A stretch of 64,000 nucleotides of DNA from Mesorhizobium sp. GTDB taxonomy: Bacteria; Pseudomonadota; Alphaproteobacteria; Rhizobiales; Rhizobiaceae. Location: positions 548,191 through 612,190 of the forward strand of contig NZ_SUGA01000001.1 in assembly GCF_004963255.1 (NCBI RefSeq), written 5' to 3'. The notes under the pieces were generated by a model. That model was not told the DNA's origin, did not search any database, and saw only the letters and a list, made by a program, of their open reading frames with translations. Below are positions 15,659 through 24,193 of the stretch, piece by piece. Position numbers and translations under genes: made by a program. Within the stretch, counting starts at the first letter, position 1. Each line of letters opens with the position of its first letter.

Positions 15659-16400
15659 ACAAAGCAGGACAGGCCGCAAAGCGAGCGGCAACGGCAAGGT
15701 CAAGATTGCCGCCATGGGCGATCTGCATGTTCAGGAAGATGCGCAGACGTCCTACCGCGACCTGTTCGGCGAGGTTTCCCGAGAAGCAGACGTCCTGGTG
15801 CTCACCGGCGATCTCACCAATCTCGGCAAGCCGAAGGAGGCCGAGCTCCTCGCGGAGGATTTGCGCGCCTGCTCCATTCCCGTGGTAGCGGTGCTCGGCA
15901 ACCACGATTACGAATCCGGCTGCGTCGACCAGATCGCGGCGACGCTCCGGCAGGCCGGTGTCTATCTCCTCGATGGGCAAGCGACGGAGCTGATGGAAGT
16001 CGGCTTTGTCGGCGTTAAAGGTTTTGTCGGCGGCTTCGGCCCGAGGATGCTTGGCTCTTTCGGCGAGCCGGCGATCAAGGCCATGGTGGCCGAGAGCGTC
16101 AACGAGGCGATGCGGCTCGAGAACGCCATGCGGCAGGTCCGCGCCAAGCGCACGCTGGTGGTGCTTCACTATGCGCCGATCGCGGAGACGGTCGCCGGCG
16201 AGCCGCCGGAAATCTTTCCGTTCCTCGGATCGTCGCGGCTTGCCGAAACGATCGACCGGTTCAAGGTGAGCGCGGTCGTGCACGGCCATGCCCACCGTGG
16301 CACTTTCGAGGGCCAGACTCCCGGCGGCGCCAAAGTCTACAACGTCGCCATGCACATCACGAAGCCGACGGGCCGGCCCTACGCGCTGCTCGAAATCTGA
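15651..16400 (+). CDS. Calcineurin-like metallophosphoesterase
   Basis: 249-residue cytoplasmic phosphoesterase with the full metal-ligand set: GDLH (Asp24, His26), GDLTN (Asp54), GNHD (Asn84-His85), VLHYAP (His near 175) and GHAH (near 217-220). The start overlaps the end of the nucleotidyltransferase gene, with TGGAG just upstream. Pairing with a nucleotidyltransferase suggests one enzyme adds and the other removes a nucleotide or phosphate group, an inference from coupling only. Expression probably depends on the EcfG-type promoter at 14783. Confidence 0.88.
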   Translation: MAEQSRTGRKASGNGKVKIAAMGDLHVQEDAQTSYRDLFGEVSREADVLVLTGDLTNLGKPKEAELLAEDLRACSIPVVAVLGNHDYESGCVDQIAATLRQAGVYLLDGQATELMEVGFVGVKGFVGGFGPRMLGSFGEPAIKAMVAESVNEAMRLENAMRQVRAKRTLVVLHYAPIAETVAGEPPEIFPFLGSSRLAETIDRFKVSAVVHGHAHRGTFEGQTPGGAKVYNVAMHITKPTGRPYALLEI

Positions 16401-16403
16401 ACG

Positions 16404-16685
16404 TCAGACCTCGTCGAACCGGCTGCCTTCCTTGGAAGGGTCCTTCGACAGGACGCGTTCTTCTTCGTGATCAGGCAAGGCTTCATCGCTGTCTTGGAAG
16501 GGGTTGTCGTCATCCTCTTCCGGAAGGTCGCCTTCCGCTTCGGCATCGTCCTGCGGATCACCGTTCACCGCGACGCTGTCAGGCAGGATCCTGCTGCCCT
16601 CCAGAGCGTCCCAGTCCTGCTGCTCGATGGTCGGCGCTTCGGTTTCGTCGGCCTTTGCAGGCCGCTGTTTGTCGCGCGGGTCCAT
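16404..16685 (-). CDS. Highly acidic small hypothetical protein
   Basis: 93 residues from the ATG at 16685, chosen because GGAG precedes it; an ATG at 16697 lacks a site. Composition is dominated by Asp, Glu and Pro (DDAEAEGDLPEEDDDNPFQD), probably unfolded and very low in pI. No domain recognised. It has a well-placed EcfG-type promoter at 16717-16741. Such acidic small proteins are often stress-induced; any binding or buffering role is speculative. Confidence 0.6.
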   Translation of the reverse strand: MDPRDKQRPAKADETEAPTIEQQDWDALEGSRILPDSVAVNGDPQDDAEAEGDLPEEDDDNPFQDSDEALPDHEEERVLSKDPSKEGSRFDEV

Positions 16686-16716
16686 GACGTTCTCCATTTC
16701 TGAGCTTCAAGTGAAG

Positions 16717-16741
16717 AACCTCTCGCCGAAACAGTTGTTCC
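16717..16741 (-). promoter_or_regulatory. EcfG-type promoter (GGAAC-N16-GGTT, minus strand)
   Basis: Minus-strand GGAAC from 16741 to 16737 and GGTT from 16720 to 16717, giving a leader of about 24 nt before the ATG at 16685. Confidence 0.6.
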
Positions 16742-16828
16742 GCTTCATATCCAAGCACGGATGGTTGGCGCGGCTGCCCGGGAACAGCACTGCGCCTTGT
16801 GACTTATCGTGCCGAACCGGGAACTTTC

Positions 16829-18040
16829 ATGCCTCGCCAGCTCGATCTCAGAAGCGGCACGCCTGTCTGGTCTGCCTATCGCTCGCCCGCGGTGCCGGCG
16901 GAACGCCTGACCCGAGATGCAAAGACCGACGTCCTGATCGTCGGCATGGGTATCAGCGGCGCAATGATGGCCGAAGCTTTGACCCGCGACGGCCACGCCG
17001 TTATTTGCATCGACAGGCGTGGGCCGTTGCAGGGCTCGACGGCCGCGACGACGGCGCTCGTCGAGTTCGAGATCGATCAACCGCTGACAAGGCTGTCCAG
17101 GATGATTGGAGGCGATGCCGCGCGGCAGGCCTGGATTCGCTCGCGGCTGTCGCTGCTCAACCTGCGCGGACGCATCGCGGAACTCGATATCCGCTGCCGG
17201 TCGGCCGAGACGCCGTCACTCTATTTGGCCGGCAATCGGCTCGATGCACCGGAGCTGCGCAGCGAGGCCGAAGCGCGTCGCGAGGCAGGCATTGGAGCGT
17301 CCTTCCTGCCACGCAAGAAGCTGAGAGACGATTTCGGGATAGAGCGCGCCGCAGCGATTCTGAGCCATGGCAATCTGGCGCTCGATCCACGCAAACTGAC
17401 GTCCGGACTGCTGATGAGGGCGCTGCACCGCAAAGCGCGGTTCTATGCGCCGGCGGAAGTGACGGCGATCGAAGATACCCGCCTCGGCGTGATGGTGGCG
17501 ACGCGCCAGGGTCCGAGGATCCATGCTCGCCATCTTGTGCTCGCGACCGGCTACGAACTGCTCGATATCGTGCCGAAGATACGCCATCGCATCATCTCGA
17601 CATGGGCGATTGCCACCCGGCCGCAGCCGGAGAAGATCTGGCCGCTCGCCGCCCTGATCTGGGAAGCTTCGGACCCTTATCTCTATCTCAGGGCGACATC
17701 CGATGGTCGCGTGATCTGCGGCGGCGAAGACGAGGAGTTCACCGACGAGGAACGGCGCGACGCCCTGATCGCGCAAAAGACGGACCGACTTGAGGAGAAA
17801 CTCGGCAAAATCTTCCCGCGACTCGACGCGGCTGCGGAATTCGCCTGGACCGGCTCGTTCGGAGCCACCGATACCGGACTTCCGATTATCGGTAGTGTGC
17901 CCGGCCACCCGCGCGTTCATGCGGTGATGGGCTACGGTGGAAACGGAATCACGTTTTCACAGATCGCGTCCGAGATTGTCTCGGCTTCCATCGCCGGCAA
18001 GGAGGATGCGGATGCAAGCCTCTTCGCGTTCAAGAGATGA
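16829..18040 (+). CDS. FAD-dependent oxidoreductase (DAO family)
   Basis: 403 residues. A Rossmann FAD-binding motif VLIVGMGISGAMMAEAL (about 35-51) is followed by the GSTAATTALVEFE segment common in DadA/GlpD-like oxidases. The end has the second FAD contact region (TGLPIIGSVPG...GYGGNGITFS). No signal peptide. These enzymes oxidise amines, amino acids or glycine derivatives; the substrate is unknown. Start at 16829 from GGGA upstream. It diverges from the acidic protein gene. Confidence 0.85.
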   Translation: MPRQLDLRSGTPVWSAYRSPAVPAERLTRDAKTDVLIVGMGISGAMMAEALTRDGHAVICIDRRGPLQGSTAATTALVEFEIDQPLTRLSRMIGGDAARQAWIRSRLSLLNLRGRIAELDIRCRSAETPSLYLAGNRLDAPELRSEAEARREAGIGASFLPRKKLRDDFGIERAAAILSHGNLALDPRKLTSGLLMRALHRKARFYAPAEVTAIEDTRLGVMVATRQGPRIHARHLVLATGYELLDIVPKIRHRIISTWAIATRPQPEKIWPLAALIWEASDPYLYLRATSDGRVICGGEDEEFTDEERRDALIAQKTDRLEEKLGKIFPRLDAAAEFAWTGSFGATDTGLPIIGSVPGHPRVHAVMGYGGNGITFSQIASEIVSASIAGKEDADASLFAFKR

Positions 18041-18071
18041 TCGGCAATGCTATCTCCGATAGAGTAGAAGG

Positions 18072-19082
18072 CTACGCGATCTGCTCGAACGTGCACTGCC
18101 GCGGCGCCTTGTCCGGCCGCCAGCGCAGCAACCTTGTGCCATGCCGGAAGCGTTCACCGGTGACATGGTCGAAACGAACCTCGACGACCAGGTCCGGCTT
18201 CACCGGCTCCCATTCACCGCTGCGCTCCGTGCTCCAGCGGCTCGGACCGCCCGGCGCCTTGCCGGTGAAGCCCGGCCCTCCACGCAAGGCCTCGAGCTTC
18301 GCCGTGAGCGCCGCGCGGTCTTCATTGGCGATGGTTGATGTGAAGCCGACATGATCGAGCTGCCCATTGTCGTTGTAGAGGCCGAGCAGAAGCGATCCGA
18401 CCTGCCGTTTGCCGTTCAGATACCGGAAGCCGCCGACCACGCAGTCGGCGGTGCGCAGCCGCTTGACCTTGACCATCGCGCGCTCGCCCGGCCGATATGG
18501 CTCGTCGAGCATCTTGGCGACGACACCATCGGTCGAACCGCCGGCGCCTTGCAGCCAATGCCTGGCGGTGGCGACATCGGTGGTAGATCGCGACAGCTGG
18601 AGGCCGGGAGTGGCCGCCTTGGACAGAAAGGCCTCCAAAGCCTCGCGCCGGGCCCGCAGGGGTCGTTCGAGCATGATCTTGCCTCCCGGGGCGACCAGCA
18701 TGTCGAACAGGATCAGCCGCGCCGGCGTCTCGATGCTGAGCTTGCGGATACGGCTCTCCGCGGGGTGCAGCCGCATCTGCAGCGCATCGAAGGAAGCGCG
18801 ACCGTCGATCTCGATGACGATCTCGCCGTCGACGACGAAATCCTCCGCATCGACGCTCTGCATCATCGCCATCAATTCGGGAAAGTAACGGCCAAGCGGC
18901 TTTCCGGATTTCGCCCTGAGATCGACGGCCTTGCCGTCCTTGAAGGCAAGGCAGCGGAAGCCATCCCATTTCGGCTCGTATTGCCAAGAACCATTTCCCT
19001 CGGGCAAGGCTTCCGCCGTTCGCGCTTCCATCGGCGGCGTTTCCAATGGCAACGGCAAGTCGCTGCGGGGCGCCGCTACCAT
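18072..19082 (-). CDS. ATP-dependent DNA ligase (LigC/LigD ligase-domain type)
   Basis: 336-residue ligase consisting of an adenylation domain and an OB-fold domain only. Motif I is YEPKWDGFR with the adenylated Lys38, motif III-like VVDGEIV follows, and motif V is MVKVKRL. It has no polymerase or phosphoesterase domain of full LigD, so it would seal nicks or breaks alone or with a separate Ku. The start overlaps the end of the GFA-family gene by 7 nt (ATGGTAG), so it is the third gene of a coupled operon running from 19998. An EcfG-type promoter upstream of that operon suggests DNA end repair in stressed or non-growing cells. Confidence 0.9.
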   Translation of the reverse strand: MVAAPRSDLPLPLETPPMEARTAEALPEGNGSWQYEPKWDGFRCLAFKDGKAVDLRAKSGKPLGRYFPELMAMMQSVDAEDFVVDGEIVIEIDGRASFDALQMRLHPAESRIRKLSIETPARLILFDMLVAPGGKIMLERPLRARREALEAFLSKAATPGLQLSRSTTDVATARHWLQGAGGSTDGVVAKMLDEPYRPGERAMVKVKRLRTADCVVGGFRYLNGKRQVGSLLLGLYNDNGQLDHVGFTSTIANEDRAALTAKLEALRGGPGFTGKAPGGPSRWSTERSGEWEPVKPDLVVEVRFDHVTGERFRHGTRLLRWRPDKAPRQCTFEQIA

Positions 19083-19507
19083 CGTTCTTCCGTGTCGTGG
19101 TGCGGCAAGTCGATGCCGCAGCAGACCCAGCCGAGCCGTTGCGAGGAACCGTAATTGTGACGCGGCTCAAGCCCGGACGGATCGTCAAAGGTCCCGATAT
19201 GCATCGCGACCTCGTAAGGGTTCGCGTCGTAGGCAAGGGTAAGCGGCGTACCGCAGGACTGGCAGAAGCTTCTGCGGGCGATCGGCGAGGAGCGGCGGTA
19301 GGCTGGTTCCATGGTCAGCCACGAGAGGCCGGCGACAGGCGCCCAGCCAAGCACGGCGAAGGCGCTTCCGGTCGTGCGCCGGCACATATCGCAATGGCAG
19401 TAATGCACGCGCGGCTCCCCCGTCAGGCGGTAGCGGATATTGCCGCACAGGCATCCGCCATATCGCTCGAAGGCTGCGTTTCGCGTAGAGACGTCCGCAT
19501 GTTCCAT
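19076..19507 (-). CDS. GFA family (glutathione-dependent formaldehyde-activating-like) zinc protein
   Basis: 143 residues with the Cys pattern of the GFA fold: GGCLCGNIRY near the start, CHCDMCRRTTG at about 38-48, and CQSCGTPL near 85-92, which bind structural and catalytic-like zinc. The ATG at 19507 is used, with a TTG 3 nt earlier possible. Although named after a formaldehyde enzyme, most members have no proven reaction. It sits between the PPC-domain gene and the DNA ligase and overlaps the latter. Confidence 0.85.
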   Translation of the reverse strand: MEHADVSTRNAAFERYGGCLCGNIRYRLTGEPRVHYCHCDMCRRTTGSAFAVLGWAPVAGLSWLTMEPAYRRSSPIARRSFCQSCGTPLTLAYDANPYEVAMHIGTFDDPSGLEPRHNYGSSQRLGWVCCGIDLPHHDTEERW

Positions 19508-19554
19508 CAAGCTTGAACGCTCGATCGAAGATGCGGTTTCGGGAGTGCGAGATT

Positions 19555-19998
19555 TTACGCGTCGAGATCGATCAGGGCGATGCCGAGGCCCGGTCGTTTC
19601 GTGCGCCGCAAATGGACGGGCGATTCCGTCACCGTGACTTCGAGGGTCGGCTTCACCACGCCTTCCAGCAGGTGCCCACCGCGGGTGGATCCGTCGCTCA
19701 GGCCCAGCACCGCATGCAGATGCAGACTTGGCTTGCCGCTGTCGTCGACGGCGATGTCGCCGATGGCGCTCAGCACCTCACACTGCTCGTCGACCGGTAG
19801 CTTGCGGTAGGATTTCGAGCCGAAATCGAACCAGCCGACCGTTGCTCTTTCGAAAGCGCCGATTGCCGTCAGCGAGGCGCCGGCAATTCCCTTCTGCCCC
19901 GCGAAAGCGGTGAGGGAGGCGAAGGCTTCCTCGCCCGGATCGAGCACGACCACGAATATTCGTTGTCCAGAGGTTTCAGTGACCAGCTTCGATTTCAT
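19555..19998 (-). CDS. PPC-domain (DUF296) DNA-binding-like protein
   Basis: 147 residues matching the PCC/PPC (DUF296) single-domain proteins. RIFVVVLDPGEEAFASLTAF starts the fold, followed by GASLTAIGAFERATVGWFD and the HLHAVLGLSDGSTRGGHLLEG segment with the conserved His-x-His and GGHL. In plants the domain accompanies AT-hooks; bacterial stand-alone versions are trimeric with unknown ligands. First gene of the operon with the GFA protein and the DNA ligase, directly under an EcfG-type promoter. Confidence 0.85.
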   Translation of the reverse strand: MKSKLVTETSGQRIFVVVLDPGEEAFASLTAFAGQKGIAGASLTAIGAFERATVGWFDFGSKSYRKLPVDEQCEVLSAIGDIAVDDSGKPSLHLHAVLGLSDGSTRGGHLLEGVVKPTLEVTVTESPVHLRRTKRPGLGIALIDLDA

Positions 19999-20032
19999 GA
20001 TGCCCTACTGACGGAGAGATGGACTGGCACAG

Positions 20033-20057
20033 AACGCCTCGCCACGCCGCATGTTCC
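20033..20057 (-). promoter_or_regulatory. EcfG-type promoter of the PPC-GFA-ligase operon (GGAAC-N16-CGTT)
   Basis: Exact consensus on the minus strand: GGAAC from 20057 to 20053 and CGTT from 20036 to 20033, 35 nt before the ATG at 19998. Confidence 0.7.
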
Positions 20058-20134
20058 CGGCGAAGCCTCGCGGCACTCCGATTGAGCAGGAGCCTCACAG
20101 TTTGGTGAAGTGTCGCGGTTCTGCGTTCAGCGCC

Positions 20135-20159
20135 GGAACAATGGAACCATCGAAAAGTT
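20135..20159 (+). promoter_or_regulatory. EcfG-type promoter of the paoABC operon (GGAAC-N16-AGTT)
   Basis: GGAAC at 20135-20139 and AGTT at 20156-20159, 33 nt before the ATG at 20192. It is arranged back-to-back with the minus-strand promoter at 20033-20057. Confidence 0.6.
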
Positions 20160-20191
20160 AGCGCACAAGACCAGCCAGCCAGGAGCGAGCC

Positions 20192-20809
20192 ATGTCCCAG
20201 CCTTCAGTCGCATCAAACAACGGGTTCAGTCGAAGAAGGTTCATGGCAGGTACTGTTTCGGCGGCGGCAGCACCGTTGCTAGCATCGACCGCGCAGGCTG
20301 AGGCGCCAGTCATCCCCCAAACAAAATTGAGGCAGCCGGTCGTAACGTCGCTCAGGATCAACGAGCAGCCCTATGAACTTTCGCTCGACACCCGAACCAG
20401 CCTGCTCGACGCCCTCCGCGACCACGCCGGCCTGACCGGCACCAAAAAGGGCTGCGACCACGGCCAGTGCGGCGCCTGCACGGTGCTGGTCGACGGCAAG
20501 CGGGTGCTGTCTTGCCTGAGCTTCGCCGTGATGAACGATGGCAAGGACATCACGACGGTCGAAGGGCTCGCCTCCAGCGACGGCAAGCTGCATCCGATGC
20601 AGCAGGCCTTCATCGACCAAGATGCCTTCCAGTGCGGCTATTGCACGCCGGGCCAGATCCTGTCGGCGATCGGTTGCGTCAATGAAGGTCACGCCGAATC
20701 CGAGAATGACATCCGCGAATATATGAGCGGCAATATCTGCCGCTGCGCCGCCTATCCCAACATCGTCGCCGCCATCCTGCAGGCGCGCGACGAGACGAAG
20801 GGAGCCTGA
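20192..20809 (+). CDS. paoA: Aldehyde oxidoreductase iron-sulfur subunit (PaoA type), Tat-exported
   Basis: 205 residues. A twin-arginine signal (SRRRFMAGTVSAAAAP) precedes a 2Fe-2S protein with two clusters. The plant-ferredoxin-type cluster lies in CDHGQCGACTVLVDG plus a later Cys, and the second cluster in CGYCTPGQ and NICRCAAYPN. It passes electrons from the molybdenum centre of PaoC towards FAD in PaoB. The complex oxidises aldehydes, probably aromatic ones, in the periplasm. The signal on this small subunit would carry the folded trimer across. The start at 20192 follows AGGAGCGAGCC. Confidence 0.88.
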   Translation: MSQPSVASNNGFSRRRFMAGTVSAAAAPLLASTAQAEAPVIPQTKLRQPVVTSLRINEQPYELSLDTRTSLLDALRDHAGLTGTKKGCDHGQCGACTVLVDGKRVLSCLSFAVMNDGKDITTVEGLASSDGKLHPMQQAFIDQDAFQCGYCTPGQILSAIGCVNEGHAESENDIREYMSGNICRCAAYPNIVAAILQARDETKGA

Positions 20810-20810
20810 C

Positions 20811-21833
20811 ATGCGTCCGTTCGTCTATGAACAGCCTGCCGACATCTCCGCGGCGGTCGCGATCGCGTCCCGGTTCACGACCAGCGACGATCAACCCACG
20901 CGAGCAAATGCGCAGTTCATCGCGGGGGGTACCAACCTTGCCGACTACATGAAGCTCGGGGTGGCGGAACCCAACCGCCTGCTTGATCTCAACCGGCTCA
21001 AGGAGTCTGGACTGAGGCAAATCCGGGTGACCGATGACGGCATCCGCTTCGGCGCCTTGGTGCGTATGGGCGAGGCTGCGGATCACCGCGAGGTCAAGGA
21101 GCGCTATCCCGTCATTGCCGACAGTTTGCGTTTGGCGGCAAGCGGCCAGATCCGCAACATGGCAAGCCTGGCTGGAAACATCCTGCAACGCACGCGCTGC
21201 GAATATTTTCGCGAGACGTCTTGGCAGTGCAATAAGCGTGTGCCCGGCTCCGGCTGCGCGGCGATGGAAGGCTTCAACCGGCAGCATGCGGTTCTGGGGG
21301 ACAGCGATGCATGCATCGCCACTTACCATGGCGATTTCGCCCAGGCGTTGATAGCGCTCGATGCTGTCGTCCATGCCGAAGGCTCGCGCGGCGCACGAAA
21401 GATCCCGTTCGCCAAGCTGCATCGGCAGCCCGGCGACACACCACATATCGAGACCGATCTCGCCGCCGACGAGATCATCACTGCGATCGAAGTGCCCGCC
21501 ATGCCGTGGGCCCGACGCTCGCTTTACCTGAAGATCCGCGACCGCGAATCCTATGCCTTTGCGCTGGCTTCGGCGGCCGTCGCGCTCGACCTGGACGGCG
21601 AGACCGTGCGCGAGGCACGCATTGCGCTCGGCGGTGTGGCGACCGTGCCCTGGCGTGCCGGCGCGGCCGAACAAAGCCTGCAAGGCAAGAAGCTCGACGA
21701 GACATCGGCAGAAGCGGCGGCCGACGCCGCCTTCGCCCAAGCCCAACCGCGCCAGCACAACGCATTCAAAATCGAGCTTGGAAAACGAACGCTGGTGCGG
21801 GCACTGCTTGAAACCCGAGACATGAAGGTGTGA
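20811..21833 (+). CDS. paoB: Aldehyde oxidoreductase FAD-binding subunit (PaoB type)
   Basis: 340 residues of the molybdopterin dehydrogenase FAD-binding family. The N-terminal FAD contact AGGTNLADYMKLG lies at about 43-55. A Cys-rich loop (RTRCEYFRETSWQCNKRVPGSGC) fits the extra 4Fe-4S cluster of the PaoB type. A CO-dehydrogenase flavoprotein C-terminal domain follows. It begins 1 nt after paoA and has no signal of its own, expected to travel with PaoA. Confidence 0.88.
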   Translation: MRPFVYEQPADISAAVAIASRFTTSDDQPTRANAQFIAGGTNLADYMKLGVAEPNRLLDLNRLKESGLRQIRVTDDGIRFGALVRMGEAADHREVKERYPVIADSLRLAASGQIRNMASLAGNILQRTRCEYFRETSWQCNKRVPGSGCAAMEGFNRQHAVLGDSDACIATYHGDFAQALIALDAVVHAEGSRGARKIPFAKLHRQPGDTPHIETDLAADEIITAIEVPAMPWARRSLYLKIRDRESYAFALASAAVALDLDGETVREARIALGGVATVPWRAGAAEQSLQGKKLDETSAEAAADAAFAQAQPRQHNAFKIELGKRTLVRALLETRDMKV

Positions 21834-21835
21834 CC

Positions 21836-24115
21836 ATGGACGCTGCCGCTCCCAGACCCAAGGAGAACATGGGCGAACCGCTGCCGCGCGTCGATGCACG
21901 GTTGAAAGTCACTGGACAAGCCCACTACCCCGCCGATCTGCCCACCGCCAACATTGCTTATGGCGCGCTGGCCACCAGCAGCATTGCCAAGGGCAAGGTG
22001 ACGAAGCTTCGTCTCGACGACGTCCGCGCGGTGCCCGGCCTGCTCGACATCGTCACCTATGGCGACATGGACAAGGTCGACAAACCGAAATTCGGCAATT
22101 CCGGCGCAACTTCTATCGGACCGCTGCACGACAGGAGGATCTTCCATGACGGCCAGATCGTCGCGCTCGCGGTTGCCGAGACATTCGAGGCGGCTGAAGA
22201 AGCGGCGCGGCTGATCCGCGCCGAGTACGAGGAAGAGAAGCCGACTGCGACTTTCGACAGCCCGGGGACGGCTACCATTCCTGCCGCCGGAAAGAGCCCT
22301 CTGTTCAAGGAAGATGTGAAGGCAGGCGACTTCGATGCGGCCTATGCCGATGCCGCGGTCAAGATCGACCAGCGCTATTCGACACCCACGCAGCATCACA
22401 ACCCGATCGAGCTGTTTTCAACGACGGCCTTCTGGGAAGGCGACCAGCTGACGGTTCACGAGCCGTCGCAGAATGTGACCGGCTGGAAGGTCGAGCTGGC
22501 CAGGCAGTTGAAGATCGACCCTGCGAAGGTGCGCATCGTCAGCCCGTTCATCGGCGGGGCCTTCGGCTCGAAGGGGCCGATGACACCACGCACGGCAATC
22601 GTCGCGGTGGCCGCCAAGCGCCTCGGACGTCCGGTGCGCTGCGTGACCAGCCGCATGCAGGCATTCGGCACGCAGACCTATCGGGCCGAAACCCGGCACC
22701 GCATCCGCATCGGCGCCGGCAAGGACGGCCGTATCTCCGCCTTCGCGCATGAAGGCTGGGAGGTGACGTCGCGCCCGGACGCCTATGTCGTCGGCGGCAC
22801 TTCGGCCACCGGCCGCATGTATGATTATGGCTCTGTGCTGACCCATGTCTCGCTGGTGCAGACGGACCGCAACACGCCGGGCTACATGCGCTCACCGCCC
22901 GAGACGCCTTATGTCTATGCGCTTGAAAACGCCATGGACGAGATGGCTGTTGCGCTGGGCATGGATCCTGTCGAATTCCGCCGGATCAACGAGCCCAAGG
23001 TGGAGCCGATCGGCAAGAAGCCGTTCTCCAGCCGCTCGCTGATCCAGTGCTACGACCAGGCGGCGGAAGCTTTTGGCTGGGCCGACCGCGATCCGAAGGT
23101 CGGCGCGATGCGCGACGGCGACTGGCTGGTGGGCATGGGGTGCGCAACGGCGATTTATCCAACGGCCGTCGCGCCATGCGCGGCGCGCGTGCGCCTGACG
23201 GTCGATGGCGATGTGCGGCTGCAATGCGGTTCGCACGAGATCGGCACAGGCGTTCGCACGGTGGCCGGCCAGATGGCGTCGGAGCGTCTCGGCGTGAGCA
23301 TCGACAAGATCAGCGTCGAAATGGGCGACAGCAGCCTGCCTCCGGCTCCGGTCTCGGGCGGGTCGATCTCCACGGCAAGTGTTTGCTCGGCGGTGCTCAT
23401 GGCCTGCGACGCTATCCGAACCAAGCTCTACGCCGCAGCGACCGCGGAAGGCGGTCCGCTGGTCGGGTCCCATAATGAGGAACTCGAGCTTGCCGGCGGC
23501 AAGATCGTGGCGAAGAGCGGCGCGTCGGCCAAGGTCGGGGATGTCCTGAAAGCCATGCAGGTCGGCGCGATCGAGGAATATGCCGAGTTCGCTCCCAAGA
23601 ACGCGACGCCGGAGGCGCTGAAGAAACTCTATGCCGGAACGCCGGAGTTTCATGGCGCCGACCAGGACGAGGATTCCGTGAAATACGCCTTCGGCGCCGA
23701 GTTCGTCGAAGTCCGCATCAACCGCTTTACCAGGGAAATCCGCGTGCCGCGCATTGTCGGCGCCTTTGCCGCCGGCCGCATCATGAACACCCGCACGGCG
23801 CGCAGCCAGCTGATGGGCGGCATGATCTGGGGCATCGGTCAGGCCTTGCATGAGGCGACCGAGGTCGACAGGCGGTACGCGCGCTATGTGAATCGAGACC
23901 TGCAAGACTACCTTGTGCCCGTCAATGCCGACATCAAGGACCTGCAGGTGATCCTGGTGCCGGAGGTCGACCATGCGGTCAATCCCGCCGGCGCGAAGGG
24001 CCTCGGCGAGCTCGGCAATGTCGGCACGGCCGCTGCCGTCGCCAGTGCGGTCTACCACGCCACCGGCAAGCGTATCCGCGACCTGCCAATCAGGATCGAG
24101 CAGTTGCTCGTTTGA
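21836..24115 (+). CDS. paoC: Aldehyde oxidoreductase molybdenum-binding subunit (PaoC type)
   Basis: 759 residues. An aldehyde oxidase a/b hammerhead domain (about 15-130) is followed by the molybdopterin cytosine dinucleotide-binding domain with GGAFGSKG, the RAETRHRI region and a C-terminal GAKGLGELGNVG, which carries the catalytic Glu. The ATG at 21836 lies just after the paoB stop; a GTG 6 nt earlier overlaps it. No gene for a MoCo-inserting chaperone (XdhC/PaoD type) follows in the window, so it must be elsewhere. Together the trio detoxifies aldehydes, consistent with its stress-type promoter. Confidence 0.9.
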   Translation: MDAAAPRPKENMGEPLPRVDARLKVTGQAHYPADLPTANIAYGALATSSIAKGKVTKLRLDDVRAVPGLLDIVTYGDMDKVDKPKFGNSGATSIGPLHDRRIFHDGQIVALAVAETFEAAEEAARLIRAEYEEEKPTATFDSPGTATIPAAGKSPLFKEDVKAGDFDAAYADAAVKIDQRYSTPTQHHNPIELFSTTAFWEGDQLTVHEPSQNVTGWKVELARQLKIDPAKVRIVSPFIGGAFGSKGPMTPRTAIVAVAAKRLGRPVRCVTSRMQAFGTQTYRAETRHRIRIGAGKDGRISAFAHEGWEVTSRPDAYVVGGTSATGRMYDYGSVLTHVSLVQTDRNTPGYMRSPPETPYVYALENAMDEMAVALGMDPVEFRRINEPKVEPIGKKPFSSRSLIQCYDQAAEAFGWADRDPKVGAMRDGDWLVGMGCATAIYPTAVAPCAARVRLTVDGDVRLQCGSHEIGTGVRTVAGQMASERLGVSIDKISVEMGDSSLPPAPVSGGSISTASVCSAVLMACDAIRTKLYAAATAEGGPLVGSHNEELELAGGKIVAKSGASAKVGDVLKAMQVGAIEEYAEFAPKNATPEALKKLYAGTPEFHGADQDEDSVKYAFGAEFVEVRINRFTREIRVPRIVGAFAAGRIMNTRTARSQLMGGMIWGIGQALHEATEVDRRYARYVNRDLQDYLVPVNADIKDLQVILVPEVDHAVNPAGAKGLGELGNVGTAAAVASAVYHATGKRIRDLPIRIEQLLV

Positions 24116-24193
24116 GCGTGAGCCCATCCCCAGGCGAGGTTGCCGGTGGTAGCGCCGTAGCCGCGTACGCCATCGGGCGATAAGAGAGCGGTA

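Noticed and set aside
16782..16806. GGAAC upstream of the FAD oxidoreductase
   Set aside because: The -10 position reads ACTT, not NGTT.
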